A stretch of 64,000 bases of DNA from NCBI RefSeq assembly GCF_040256745.1, contig NZ_CP138335.1, positions 1,488,001-1,552,000 on the forward strand, written 5' to 3'. Positions 27,546 through 36,062 of this stretch are shown here, piece after piece; position 1 is the first letter of the stretch; every line of letters starts with the position of its first letter. The notes below the pieces were generated by a model. That model saw nothing but the letters and a program-made list of their open reading frames with translations, was not told where the DNA came from and did no database searches. This stretch comes from Scrofimicrobium sp. R131. Its GTDB lineage: Bacteria > Actinomycetota > Actinomycetes > Actinomycetales > Actinomycetaceae. The translations under genes and the position numbers were made by a program.

Positions 27546-28610
27546 GTGTCCCCTCGTCGCTCCCTTGCGGCAGTCCTGGCTGTCGCAGCGCTGCTCGGAG
27601 CGGGTTCCATCGGTGGATGCGCGGGCACGGACCCGGCGGGTTCCCAATCCGGGACCAGCGCCGGCCCCCAGCTGCCGCGCCTGAGTCCAGCCCAGCGGGT
27701 GCGAGACGAGGTGGCCCGCTCTGAAGCTGCCATCGCCACCGCCAGTCAAACCTTGGCCGACCTGGCCACCCGGTGCAGCGAGTGCGCCGCGGCTTTGAAG
27801 CAAACGGCCACCGACGCCCAAGCGCGCCTGGCTGCTGCGGGGGGCCAGTGGAGCCCCTGGCCCGAAGCAGACTCCGAAGAATTGGCTGAGCTGCCCGCGC
27901 CCCTCCCGGTCGGGGACGCTCCGCTCCAACCCAACCGCCTGGTCGGCTACCTTTGGCAGACGGCCCGCACCCAACTGGAAGAGCTGGCCGGCTTGAACGA
28001 GGTGGATTCGGCTGAGCGCAACACGTTGGCCGCGGTCCTGCTGGGCCGGCTGGCCTCCGCTCAGCAGTTGGCCAAGGCCTACTCGGTGGACGCCAAGACG
28101 GAGGCCGAAGCCCTGGAGCCCGAGGCCACCCTCACATCCGCCGGGCCCTCCGATCCGGCCGGGACCACCGGTGCTCCCAGTTCCAGCCAGTCGGGTCCCC
28201 AGTCCGGCGGCGACGTCGAGCAGTCGGTCGCGCAGGGTTACGACTGCCTGAGCTCAACCTTTGGCACTTCGCCGCTGCTGGCCCAGGACCCAGCTGCCGA
28301 GCAAAAACTGTATGACGAGCTAATTCGCCGCCAGGTGCAGTTGGCTCAAACCACCGCGCTGGCTCAGCGTCCGGCCCGGTGCGCGTTGGAGTTCTCTACC
28401 GTCGACGACCTGTTTGCCATGCTGCTGGCAACAGACATTGACCTGCTGAACAGCCCAAATGACCAGGTTCGGCAGTGGGCGGAGGATTGGTTGAGTGCGG
28501 ACCTGGGCCGCTGGAGCCAGTTCGGCACCGTGCCAACCGTCACCCCTGGGCTCCGCTCCGCCCCGACCACCCCCGCCACTGAGAATGAAGCTGACGATGA
28601 GCAATCCTGA
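27546..28610 (+). CDS. putative lipoprotein of unknown function
   Basis: GTG 27546 is preferred because AGGAG lies five bases upstream, and because the resulting N-terminus (MSPRRSLAAVLAVAALLGAGSIGGCAG) is a classic lipoprotein signal with the lipid-anchor Cys near residue 25. The mature part is mostly helical, rich in Ala, Gln and Glu, with a paired-cysteine segment (CSECAAALKQ) and a Pro/Ser/Gly-rich linker near residues 195-225. The C-terminal third (residues about 235-330) is predicted helical. It shows no motif that I can assign, though a ferritin-like DUF4439-type fold is possible. It is the first gene of a three-gene plus-strand unit. Confidence 0.7.
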   Translation: MSPRRSLAAVLAVAALLGAGSIGGCAGTDPAGSQSGTSAGPQLPRLSPAQRVRDEVARSEAAIATASQTLADLATRCSECAAALKQTATDAQARLAAAGGQWSPWPEADSEELAELPAPLPVGDAPLQPNRLVGYLWQTARTQLEELAGLNEVDSAERNTLAAVLLGRLASAQQLAKAYSVDAKTEAEALEPEATLTSAGPSDPAGTTGAPSSSQSGPQSGGDVEQSVAQGYDCLSSTFGTSPLLAQDPAAEQKLYDELIRRQVQLAQTTALAQRPARCALEFSTVDDLFAMLLATDIDLLNSPNDQVRQWAEDWLSADLGRWSQFGTVPTVTPGLRSAPTTPATENEADDEQS

Positions 28611-28830
28611 CCACCCGACCTCCCCGCGACCTCCCCGCCAACGCCACCGGTGGGCCCTGGGAACCTTCCTGGCGGTGGCAGCGGTGTTCCTGCTGCTGAC
28701 CGGGCTCTTTACCCTGCCTCCGCTAGTGTTGCGGGTGCTGTACGTGGTGCTGGGGGTCAGCGCTCTTTACCTGATGTGGGAAACCATGTCGGTGATGATT
28801 CACAAGCGCCCACCCGAAGAAGATGAGTAG
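28597..28830 (+). CDS. small two-helix membrane protein
   Basis: The 77-residue product has a Pro/Arg-rich cytoplasmic start and two closely spaced hydrophobic segments (ALGTFLAVAAVFLLLTGLF and LPPLVLRVLYVVLGVSALYL). The tail is charged (HKRPPEEDE). ATG 28597 overlaps the end of the lipoprotein gene; an ATG four codons earlier is also possible. No family is recognised. It overlaps the next gene by eight bases. Confidence 0.65.
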   Translation: MSNPDHPTSPRPPRQRHRWALGTFLAVAAVFLLLTGLFTLPPLVLRVLYVVLGVSALYLMWETMSVMIHKRPPEEDE

Positions 28831-29209
28831 GCCCGATCGCGACCTGTTGGAGGAGGCGGTGTTCCGGGTGGTGGAGGCGATTCCTCCGGGCCGGGCCGCC
28901 GCCTACTCGACCGTGGGACAGGTGGTGGGGACCGGTGCTCGGCAGGTGGGACGCCTCCTGTCGCAGGCCGGAGCCCCCCTCCCCTGGTGGCGGGTGGTGA
29001 ACGTGCGCGGCGAACTGCCACCCGCCCTGATTGCCCGGGCCCGACCTCACTGGGAGGCCGAGGGGACCGCGCGACGGGCGGGCACCGCGCCCGAGTTGGG
29101 GCTGGACCCGCGCCGACTGTTGAGCCCGGAGGAACTGGCCCGCCTAGCCGAGCCGTCCCTGGCCGAGCTGAGCCAGCTCAGCCAGGCCGACCCCGGCTCC
29201 CGCAACTAG
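28823..29209 (+). CDS. alkyltransferase-like (ATL) DNA repair protein
   Basis: The 128-residue protein matches the MGMT DNA-binding fold: a helix pair, then AIPPGRAAAYSTVGQVVG and the helix-turn-helix TGARQVGRLLSQAG with the Arg finger. At the place of the active-site P-C-H-R of methyltransferases it reads PWWRVVN. Cys is therefore replaced by Trp, and the protein cannot accept alkyl groups. Known ATL proteins bind O6-alkylguanine and hand it to nucleotide excision repair; that role is inferred here. It is coupled to the small membrane protein gene, and its 3' end overlaps the SDR gene on the other strand. Confidence 0.85.
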   Translation: MSRPDRDLLEEAVFRVVEAIPPGRAAAYSTVGQVVGTGARQVGRLLSQAGAPLPWWRVVNVRGELPPALIARARPHWEAEGTARRAGTAPELGLDPRRLLSPEELARLAEPSLAELSQLSQADPGSRN

Positions 29210-29976
29210 GGGCGCATCCCCAGTCCCCCCTGGATTTGGATGGTGTCGCCGGTGACGTACTTGGCGTCCTCGCTGGCCAGGAACAGGCACACCCCGCCAA
29301 TGTCTTTTTCCGCGTCGCCGTAGCGGCCCAGGGGAATCGCCTGGATGTTCTTCTCAAACATTTCCGGGTTCTCCCGGCCCCAATCGGCCAACCTGTCTGT
29401 CATCACCAGGGGGGCCACCACGTTGACGTTGATGTTGTACACTCCCCACTCGTGGGCGGCCACGCGGGAAAGTCCGCGGATTCCCTCTTTGGCCGCCGCG
29501 TAGGAGCTCTGCCCGGGGTTGCCGGAAATGCCCGCTCCCGAGGCAAAGTTGATCACGGATCCGGCCGACTCTTTCAGCAGCGGGAAGGCGTGCTTCAGGA
29601 AGAAGAAGGTCGAGTACAGGCCCGAGTAGATGGCCAGGTCAAAGTCCTCTTTCGTGTGTTCGACCAGCAGCAGCCCAGAAGCTGAAGTCTGGGCGCTGTT
29701 GATCAGGACGTCGAGGCGCCCAAAGTGGCTGCGCACCTGTTCCACGGCCACCTGCACCTGATCCTCCTGGGCACCGTCGACCACCAGGGACAGCACTTCG
29801 GTGCCGAAGGCCGATTCCAGCTCCTGCTGGGTCCGCTCCATCCCAACGGGCGAAATGTCGGTCAGCACCAGTTTGGCTCCTTCGCGCGCGAACGCCCGGG
29901 CCACCCCGCGGGCAATTCCACCCCCACCGCCGGTGAGCACGACAACTTTGCCGTCCATTCGATTTTGATTGGTCAC
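29206..29976 (-). CDS. short-chain dehydrogenase/reductase
   Basis: This is a classical SDR of 256 residues. The cofactor motif is TGGGGGIARG, where the usual G-x-x-x-G-I-G has Ala in place of the last Gly. LTDIS after strand 2 favours NAD(H). The NNAG position reads INSAQ, the catalytic Ser is in NFASGAG and the catalytic pair is YAAAK. A C-terminal VTGDTIQIQGG ends the fold. GTG 29976 follows a strong GGAGG. The substrate cannot be read. It is a single gene running against the ATL gene. Confidence 0.9.
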   Translation of the reverse strand: MTNQNRMDGKVVVLTGGGGGIARGVARAFAREGAKLVLTDISPVGMERTQQELESAFGTEVLSLVVDGAQEDQVQVAVEQVRSHFGRLDVLINSAQTSASGLLLVEHTKEDFDLAIYSGLYSTFFFLKHAFPLLKESAGSVINFASGAGISGNPGQSSYAAAKEGIRGLSRVAAHEWGVYNINVNVVAPLVMTDRLADWGRENPEMFEKNIQAIPLGRYGDAEKDIGGVCLFLASEDAKYVTGDTIQIQGGLGMRP

Positions 29977-30113
29977 GTGATCCTCCTTTGTTCCGGTCGC
30001 GAACGCTGCGTCGCGCGCACGCCCCGGGCCGCTTTGCCCGGGGAAACACCGCTGCTGCCAGCGTAGCTTGCCGGTCGGATTTGCACCCCAAGTTTTGGGA
30101 CATCAGTCCCGGG

Positions 30114-32051
30114 TCAGGTGGTCCTCAATGCATCCGAGGGCTCAATCTTGGCGGCCCTGCGGGTAGCAAACAGGCCCCCAAACAGCCCGACGACAATCCC
30201 GCCGAGGATGCCAATTGGGACCAGCGCCGGATGCAGGACCGGCTGCCAGTGCCGGGCCAGGGTAATCCCCAGAATCACCAGGATCGAAGTGTAGGCGCCA
30301 ACCACCCCACCCACCAGTCCGATGATGAGCGACTCGGTGAGGACCAGTCCGGTGATGTGCTTGCGCCGGGCCCCGATGGCTCGACGGAGCCCAAACTCAC
30401 CGGTGCGCTGGAAGACTGCGGTTGTCATGGAGCTGGTCAGCGAGAGGACCGCTGCCAGCAGCGCCACCCCGGTCAGGGTGTACAGCATGGTGGCCACGTT
30501 GGACTCAATCTGCTCGCGCATCTCCACCGGATCCGGGGGTGCATCCACCTGCACCTGGTCCGGCGCCGCCGGAATCCAGGCGACCGGGCCCTGCAGCCCT
30601 ACCTGCTGCGCGGCCCCCGGCGCCACCCGCAGCTCCACCGACGCGTAGGACGGATCGGCCTGGATCAGGGCAGCCCGCTCGGTGGTAATGATCGAGTTCA
30701 GCAGGTTGATCTGCAGGCCCGCGTCGGTCAGGATCCCGACCACTTCTTTCGGGACCCCACCAATCCAAACCACCGGGGAACCAAGGACCGGCCCCAACTC
30801 AATCTGGTTGGCAATCTGGGAGCCGATGATGACCTGGTCATCGTCGATCTGGGTGAGGGGGGTCAGTCCGGGCGCACCGCGGTCCACCGTAAACAAGCTG
30901 TTAGGCAACTGCCCCTCCACCAAGCCGACCACGTCGATGAGCGAGGAGCCATCGGGTCCACCTGCCGACGGTCGGGTTTGGACCGGCACGCTGGCGTGGG
31001 TGACAAAGACCGCCACATCTTCCACGCCCGCCAACTCCTTCAGCCGGTTCAGCGATGCCAACGAACCGGCCTGATCTATTAGGACCTGACCGGCAGTAGT
31101 GTCGGCGGTCCCCTGCACCGAGGGCGAGGCCATGGCTACCCGCTGGTTTCGCTGCGCATCAAAGAGGTCGGACACCTGGCCGGAGGCGGTCTGAGACAGG
31201 CCGATCGTGGTGAGAGCCAGCCCCACCCCCAGGGCCACCGAGCCGATCAGGGCAGCCGTGCGGCCTTTCTTCGCCGCCAACCCCCGCCAGGCATCCTTCA
31301 GCCCGTCCCAGATCCGGACCCGAGATTCGGTTCCCTCGCCCATGGGAGCGAGCGGGACCGAGCTCGGCGCCAGTTCGGGTTGGCTCTCATCCGTGACCAC
31401 CCCGTCGAGCACGCGCAGACGCCGGTGAGCCCGGTTGGCCACCCCGGGATCGTGCGTGACCAGAATGACCGTCGCCCCACCCTGGTTGAGCCGCTCCAAC
31501 GTGTCCAGGACGGCTCCGCTGTTGTGAGAGTCCAGGTTTCCGGTGGGTTCGTCTGCCACCACCACCGGAGCTCCGGAGGCGATGGCTCGGGCAATGGCCA
31601 CCCGCTGGCGTTCGCCGCCGGACAGGTTGGCCGCCTTCTGCTCAGCTTTGTGGGCCAGCCCAACAAAGCCGAGGGCTTCGCGCGCCAGCTCAAGACGCCT
31701 CGCCTCGGGGAGGGCCCGGTACAGGGTCCCCAAGGCCACGTTGTCTTCCACGGTTCGCCCGTCAAGGAGGTGAAAGGACTGGAAGATGAAGGCAAAAGTG
31801 GAAGAGCGGATCCGGGCCCGGCTCACGTCGGAGAGGTCGCTGGTGGCCAGCTCATCGACGTAGTACTCGCCGGTGGAGGGGGAGTCGAGCAGGGCCAACT
31901 GATTCAGCAGGGTGGATTTTCCCGAGCCGGACGGCCCCTCAATAGCCACGTACTCGCCCTGTTGAATGGTGAGGCTGACGTCCCGCAAAGCCTCAACCGG
32001 GACGGTCCCCGGATAGGTTTTCCCCAAATGCTGCAGCCGGAGCGTTGCCAT
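30114..32051 (-). CDS. MacB-like ABC exporter, fused ATPase and permease
   Basis: The 645-residue protein has a MacB layout: an N-terminal ATPase and then a permease. The ATPase (residues 1-225) has Walker A GPSGSGKST, signature LSGGERQRV, Walker B VVVADEPTGNLD and the switch His in LVTHDPG. The permease has one membrane helix near 265, a large extracytoplasmic domain of about 200 residues, and three helices near the end with the FtsX motif (RTGEFGLRRAIGARRKHI). It starts one base into the stop of the adaptor gene, so the two form one transporter. The substrate is unknown; MacB relatives export peptides, lipoproteins or antibiotics. It is the first of two exporters in this cluster. Confidence 0.9.
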   Translation of the reverse strand: MATLRLQHLGKTYPGTVPVEALRDVSLTIQQGEYVAIEGPSGSGKSTLLNQLALLDSPSTGEYYVDELATSDLSDVSRARIRSSTFAFIFQSFHLLDGRTVEDNVALGTLYRALPEARRLELAREALGFVGLAHKAEQKAANLSGGERQRVAIARAIASGAPVVVADEPTGNLDSHNSGAVLDTLERLNQGGATVILVTHDPGVANRAHRRLRVLDGVVTDESQPELAPSSVPLAPMGEGTESRVRIWDGLKDAWRGLAAKKGRTAALIGSVALGVGLALTTIGLSQTASGQVSDLFDAQRNQRVAMASPSVQGTADTTAGQVLIDQAGSLASLNRLKELAGVEDVAVFVTHASVPVQTRPSAGGPDGSSLIDVVGLVEGQLPNSLFTVDRGAPGLTPLTQIDDDQVIIGSQIANQIELGPVLGSPVVWIGGVPKEVVGILTDAGLQINLLNSIITTERAALIQADPSYASVELRVAPGAAQQVGLQGPVAWIPAAPDQVQVDAPPDPVEMREQIESNVATMLYTLTGVALLAAVLSLTSSMTTAVFQRTGEFGLRRAIGARRKHITGLVLTESLIIGLVGGVVGAYTSILVILGITLARHWQPVLHPALVPIGILGGIVVGLFGGLFATRRAAKIEPSDALRTT

Positions 32052-33442
32052 CAGCGGTCCACCCGCAGACGCATCCCCTCGTGCAGTTCGGGCGAGTCCT
32101 CAATGGCACACATGCCCGCCAGACAGGTCTTTTGCACGACGGGCACCTGCTCGAAGGTCCCGTCTTCCATCTGAACTAGGATTGACGTCCCCCCGGACGC
32201 GTCGGCCGCAATGGCCCGCGCCGGCACCTGCAGCACGCCCAGCAGCGGCTCCGTCAGGTCCAGGGAAATGAGGATCTCTTCGCTGCCCGCCCAATCCGCC
32301 GGCAGCGCGCCCTGCGTCGGGGCAAACTCGACAGTGGACTCGGCCGAACTTTCACGGTTGCTGGCGCGTTCGTCCCCACCCGCCTGCTCCTCCTCGGGCG
32401 CTGTGATCTTGGAGATCTTGACGGGCACGCTCTTACCCCCGAGGTCGGCAGTGCCGGTCAGGGTGTTGGTCAGGCGAACGGCCACCGTCCCCGGGAACTT
32501 GGCAGAAAGCGTGATCTGGGAGCCCGCCAGTTCCAGCTTGGCGTTGTCTCCGCTGAGGACGGTCCCAACCGGCGGAACCGAGACGACTTTCGCGGGCAGC
32601 GTGTCCATCACGACGAACTCTGACATCGGCGCGTAAATGACCTTCTTAGGTTGGGTAGCTGGCTTGGAGCCATCCCCTCCCCCACCTGAACTGGAAGGTG
32701 CAGAGGGGTTCGCGCCCGGTGCCCCGGAAGGGCCGGGAGCGGTCGAGGGAGCCGGATCGGGCGCTGGCGCTTCGCCCCCGGACTGGGCTGGATCCGCCCC
32801 CGTTTGCACCCGAATCGAGGCCGGGTCGGCCGCCGCCGGTTGTCCGGCGTCTTTCGTGTCCTCATCACGCATGGGCGCGCTGGCACCCACCGACCGATAA
32901 AGATCCTTCAGCGCCGCGGCGGTCCGGGGGCCAAAATCGCCGTCCGGATACAGACCGTATCCCATGGCAGCCAGGCCTTTCTGCAGCATCAGGACGTCTT
33001 GGCCGGTATCTCCTTGAGCGATATCGCGAAAGAAGGGGAATTGGCCCGGCAGGGCAAAAAGCGGGCGATCGTTGGTCCACAACACAACATCACCGGCTGT
33101 CACCTGGCCCCCGGCACCCACCCCTGCTTCGGTCACCACGGACAGACCGGTTCCAGCCGGCAGTGCCACCGAGCGCGAGTCCGCCCGCACTGCACTGGCC
33201 ATCACGGTGGTCCGTTCAACCAGGTCGGCGCGTACCAGTTCAACCACCACCGGTTCCATTGGTGGGGGCTCGGCCGCAGCTTGGCGTTGGGCCGGAGACT
33301 GGAACCGTACCGCCAGGACCCAGGTGCCCAGAATCAGGGCCACAGCTACCAGAATCGCACCAACCACAAGCCAAATTCGCTTCTTCCGGCCGGTGGACAG
33401 CGCCTTCTCATTCGGCTGGGACGGCTCATGTGCTCCGCTCAT
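32051..33442 (-). CDS. membrane-fusion/adaptor protein with peptidoglycan-binding domain
   Basis: This is the partner of the MacB-like exporter encoded directly downstream (stop and start overlap by one base). The 463-residue protein has a single N-terminal membrane helix (residues about 23-48) and a beta-rich barrel. A PG_binding_1 domain (GDTGQDVLMLQKGLAAMGYGL, then DGDFGPRTAAALKDLY) occupies about 150-200, and a long Pro/Ala/Ser/Gly linker about 210-290. A further beta domain reaches the C-terminus. This architecture is common for actinobacterial adaptors that bridge an ABC exporter to the wall. The start has no clear SD. Confidence 0.85.
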   Translation of the reverse strand: MSGAHEPSQPNEKALSTGRKKRIWLVVGAILVAVALILGTWVLAVRFQSPAQRQAAAEPPPMEPVVVELVRADLVERTTVMASAVRADSRSVALPAGTGLSVVTEAGVGAGGQVTAGDVVLWTNDRPLFALPGQFPFFRDIAQGDTGQDVLMLQKGLAAMGYGLYPDGDFGPRTAAALKDLYRSVGASAPMRDEDTKDAGQPAAADPASIRVQTGADPAQSGGEAPAPDPAPSTAPGPSGAPGANPSAPSSSGGGGDGSKPATQPKKVIYAPMSEFVVMDTLPAKVVSVPPVGTVLSGDNAKLELAGSQITLSAKFPGTVAVRLTNTLTGTADLGGKSVPVKISKITAPEEEQAGGDERASNRESSAESTVEFAPTQGALPADWAGSEEILISLDLTEPLLGVLQVPARAIAADASGGTSILVQMEDGTFEQVPVVQKTCLAGMCAIEDSPELHEGMRLRVDR

Positions 33443-33817
33443 ACGATCTGATTCGCTCTCGATTTGTGTTTCATTTCCAAGCGGGAAGCTTGGTCTCTGG
33501 ACGATTTGGCCCTGACTGGCTCTGGAGTTTTCTCAAGCAGGCAAAACTTGTCTGCACCTGTCCGGCCGACGTGGCCCGACCTGGGCCCAACGATAGCATC
33601 GAACCCCTGCCTGAATTTTGCTTTTTCGCTTGGCTCTGATCCATTTTTGAACCGTTTGTTCCATATCCGCAGATCAGACGCATGATCGGATTCAGATCAA
33701 ACTCGAACCGTTTACCAAAGTAAACAGGTCGCTGTCCACCTGCTGATACCGACCGCGCCGGGGACCGGCTCTAGCCGGAACATTCAGCGGAAAAACGGTG
33801 GTCAACTTGGATGCGCT
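33443..33817. other. 375-bp intergenic region with repeated GAACCGTTT and small palindromes
   Basis: No convincing gene. It holds two copies of GAACCGTTT (33649-33657 and 33705-33713, 56 bp apart). The second runs into a GTTTAC-CAAA-GTAAAC palindrome (33710-33725). A CCGGC-TCTA-GCCGG stem lies near 33770, downstream of the first lipoprotein gene. The repeats lie upstream of the adaptor gene and could be operator sites (inference). Confidence 0.4.
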
Positions 33818-34735
33818 TCATTGGCCCCGCTCCTGGACGATCTTCAGGTAGGCTTCCTTTTGCGCTTCGTACTTCTGTCGGCTCGCCTCCAACTGGCGGT
33901 AGTGCTTGGTCAGGTAGCTGACCTCCGCATCCCACTCAGCGTCATAGCGGGCTTGACTCCACCCGGAGGAGTCCCGACACTGCGCGTCGTAAACTGCCAC
34001 CTTGATTTCCTCGGCGCTGGGTGGAGGAATTTCCCACGGGGCCACATCCTGATTCAACCCCCATTCGGAGTACTGACTGTCGGTCGGGAGCCCGGTGAGG
34101 GGGGTTGCGTCGGGGGGAAGATCTGGAATCCCCAGCGGTTCCATGCATTCACGCCAACGGACCGCGGCCTCCTTGACCGCGGGGTCACGGTCGGCGGAAT
34201 CGACTGGAAACCCAAACGAGAAGACGTCCTGATTCGGGTCGCCCCCAAGATCTTGCAGCGCCTGCTGCCGACAGTTGTTCCATGTTTCCCAGGTCTGCGG
34301 GTCATTCAATTCGTCGCTGGCATTATTTCGAGTTCGGTCCTCCATCCTGACCCGCGGGTCAAGCTGTTCGTGATAGCCAAACTCGGCCGCAATCTCCTGG
34401 TTGAACAGCCGCCGTTGGCTGCCGTTCATGGTTTTAGGAGCCGGACCGCTAGGATCAAACCTCACCATCCGGAAAGTGATGCCCGCTGCCTCTAGGCACG
34501 GCTCTGCCTGCAAATCCACCGCGTAGTCTTCCAGGGCAAATGGTGGCGGGTTGTACGCATCGGAAGGCAGGGCCCAGGTAGAAATGTCCTTTTGCACCAG
34601 CACTTGGACGCCCCCACCAGCTTCCGCTGGACGCTCGCCACTAGTCGGCGCACTCTGCCCGTCTGGGACCTGGGCGGAGCAACCTGCCAGAAGTAAGATC
34701 GACATGGACAGGGCACAGATTCCTTTGCGCTTCAC
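33818..34735 (-). CDS. Cys-motif lipoprotein A, exporter-associated
   Basis: GTG 34735 gives a lipoprotein signal MKRKGICALSMSILLLAGC with the anchor Cys at residue 19 and a 305-residue product. The mature domain has four cysteines, each in a recurring setting: EPCLEAAGITF, NNCRQQALQDLGG, WRECMEPLGIPDL and DAQCRDSSGWSQARYDAEW. These would form two disulfides outside the cell. The C-terminal third is an acidic-basic helix (YLTKHYRQLEASRQKYEAQK). It is about half identical to lipoproteins B and C, by eye. Similar Cys-x3/4-Gly lipoproteins occur, as I recall, beside actinobacterial MacB-type exporters; function is unknown. Confidence 0.75.
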   Translation of the reverse strand: MKRKGICALSMSILLLAGCSAQVPDGQSAPTSGERPAEAGGGVQVLVQKDISTWALPSDAYNPPPFALEDYAVDLQAEPCLEAAGITFRMVRFDPSGPAPKTMNGSQRRLFNQEIAAEFGYHEQLDPRVRMEDRTRNNASDELNDPQTWETWNNCRQQALQDLGGDPNQDVFSFGFPVDSADRDPAVKEAAVRWRECMEPLGIPDLPPDATPLTGLPTDSQYSEWGLNQDVAPWEIPPPSAEEIKVAVYDAQCRDSSGWSQARYDAEWDAEVSYLTKHYRQLEASRQKYEAQKEAYLKIVQERGQ

Positions 34736-35112
34736 GGCTCAATCACTCTGCCTCTGGAGTTGGACGTTGAACTGATCAGCAGGTTCCGGCATCTTGATCC
34801 GAGGTGATGCCCCCCACCGCGGCCCGAAGGCTCCGGCCCAAACAGCCGGAGCTGAGGCGATCTCAGGGCCGGTCGCAGTCCCCCCCCAGAGCCCAGGCCA
34901 CTCCAACCTGTTTCTCAATGAAAAAACCATTTGCCATACGCCAATTGGGGATCTATTCAACTGGTGAGCACCTATGCTTAGCCAAATTGCAGGAGCAGCT
35001 TAGCTCGCTGCATGTCCACACTCTATCAAACGCACTTGAGCTGGGCGGTCTAGCTAGATTGAGCAAAACCCAAACAACGGCTAGGCATACCCACTCAGGT
35101 GGCAGGTACTGA
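34736..35112. other. 377-bp intergenic region, no gene seen
   Basis: Lies between lipoprotein genes A and B, both on the minus strand, so it should hold the promoter of A. A 64-codon frame on the plus strand from 34918 has no SD and no protein-like features. Nothing else is recognisable. Confidence 0.4.
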
Positions 35113-36024
35113 TCATTCGCCGTGTTCGCGAATCTCGTTCAGGTAGGCTTCGGTGATGGCCTCGTACTTGACTCGTTTGGCTTCCAGTTCCTTGTAGTGC
35201 TTAGTCAAGTAGGCCACCTCGGCATCCCACTCAGCGTCGTAGCGAGCCTGACTCCACCCAGAAGAGTCACGACATTTGGCATCAAAGATAGCCGCCTCAA
35301 TCTCATCGGCACTAGCAGGTGGAATATCCCAAGGCGCAATATCATCGGGCCAACCCCACTTCTGCCTTTGACTACTGGTGGGCACCGGAGTTCGAAGCGG
35401 TGCGGCATCTGGCCCCAAATCGGGAATACCCAGCGGTGCCATGCAATCACGCCAGCGCGCCTCAGCCTCAAGCACCGCCGGATCTCGATCTACCGAGTCA
35501 ATCGGGAACCGATACGAGTAGCCGATCATCTCAGGGTCACCCCCCAACTCACGCATCGCCTGCTCCTCGCACGCATGCCACTGCTTCCACACCTGCTCAT
35601 CACTTAGCTCCGTGTCAGAGTGATTCCGCTTGCGATCCTCCCAGTTAATCCTCGGGTCAAGCTGCTCGTGATACCCGTACTCAGCCGCAATCTTCTGATT
35701 GAAGATTCGATCACCAGCCGCATTCTTGGTTTCCGGACGAGCACCATTGGGATCAAATCGGGCCATCCGAAAGCTGATCCCTGCCTCCTCCAGACAGGGC
35801 TCAGCCTTCAGGTCAACTGCGTAATCTTCTAAACTCAGTTTCGGCGGGTAATACGCGTTCGAAGGCATCGCCCACGAATCCACATCCTTCTTTACCAAGA
35901 TCTGCACCCCACCACCAGACGCAGCCCCGCCCGCCCCAGACACAGACGAGCAAGCCCCCAACGCCAGCGCAAACAGCGAGACTATACCCAGACCAAATGC
36001 CCGCTGAATCAAAAACCTAGACAT
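35113..36024 (-). CDS. Cys-motif lipoprotein B (tandem duplicate)
   Basis: ATG 36024 is chosen by alignment with lipoprotein C. An in-frame ATG at 36066 overlaps the stop of C as ATGA and is an alternative that would allow coupling. The signal SLFALALGAC places the anchor Cys near residue 25. The 303-residue protein has the family cysteines in EPCLEEAGISF, HACEEQAMREL, WRDCMAPLGIPDL and DAKCRDSSGW. It differs from lipoprotein C at about 27 positions counted by eye (roughly 90% identity), with the last 70 residues almost unchanged. Base composition is clearly lower in G+C than the flanking core genes. Function unknown. Confidence 0.75.
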   Translation of the reverse strand: MSRFLIQRAFGLGIVSLFALALGACSSVSGAGGAASGGGVQILVKKDVDSWAMPSNAYYPPKLSLEDYAVDLKAEPCLEEAGISFRMARFDPNGARPETKNAAGDRIFNQKIAAEYGYHEQLDPRINWEDRKRNHSDTELSDEQVWKQWHACEEQAMRELGGDPEMIGYSYRFPIDSVDRDPAVLEAEARWRDCMAPLGIPDLGPDAAPLRTPVPTSSQRQKWGWPDDIAPWDIPPASADEIEAAIFDAKCRDSSGWSQARYDAEWDAEVAYLTKHYKELEAKRVKYEAITEAYLNEIREHGE

Positions 36025-36062
36025 GAACACCTTCTTGACCTTGAATGACAGATTGCTGAGGA

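Noticed and set aside
34918-35112. Plus-strand 64-codon frame between lipoprotein genes A and B, considered as a peptide precursor
   Set aside because: No ribosome-binding site, no leader-like sequence or double-Gly motif, and the composition looks random.
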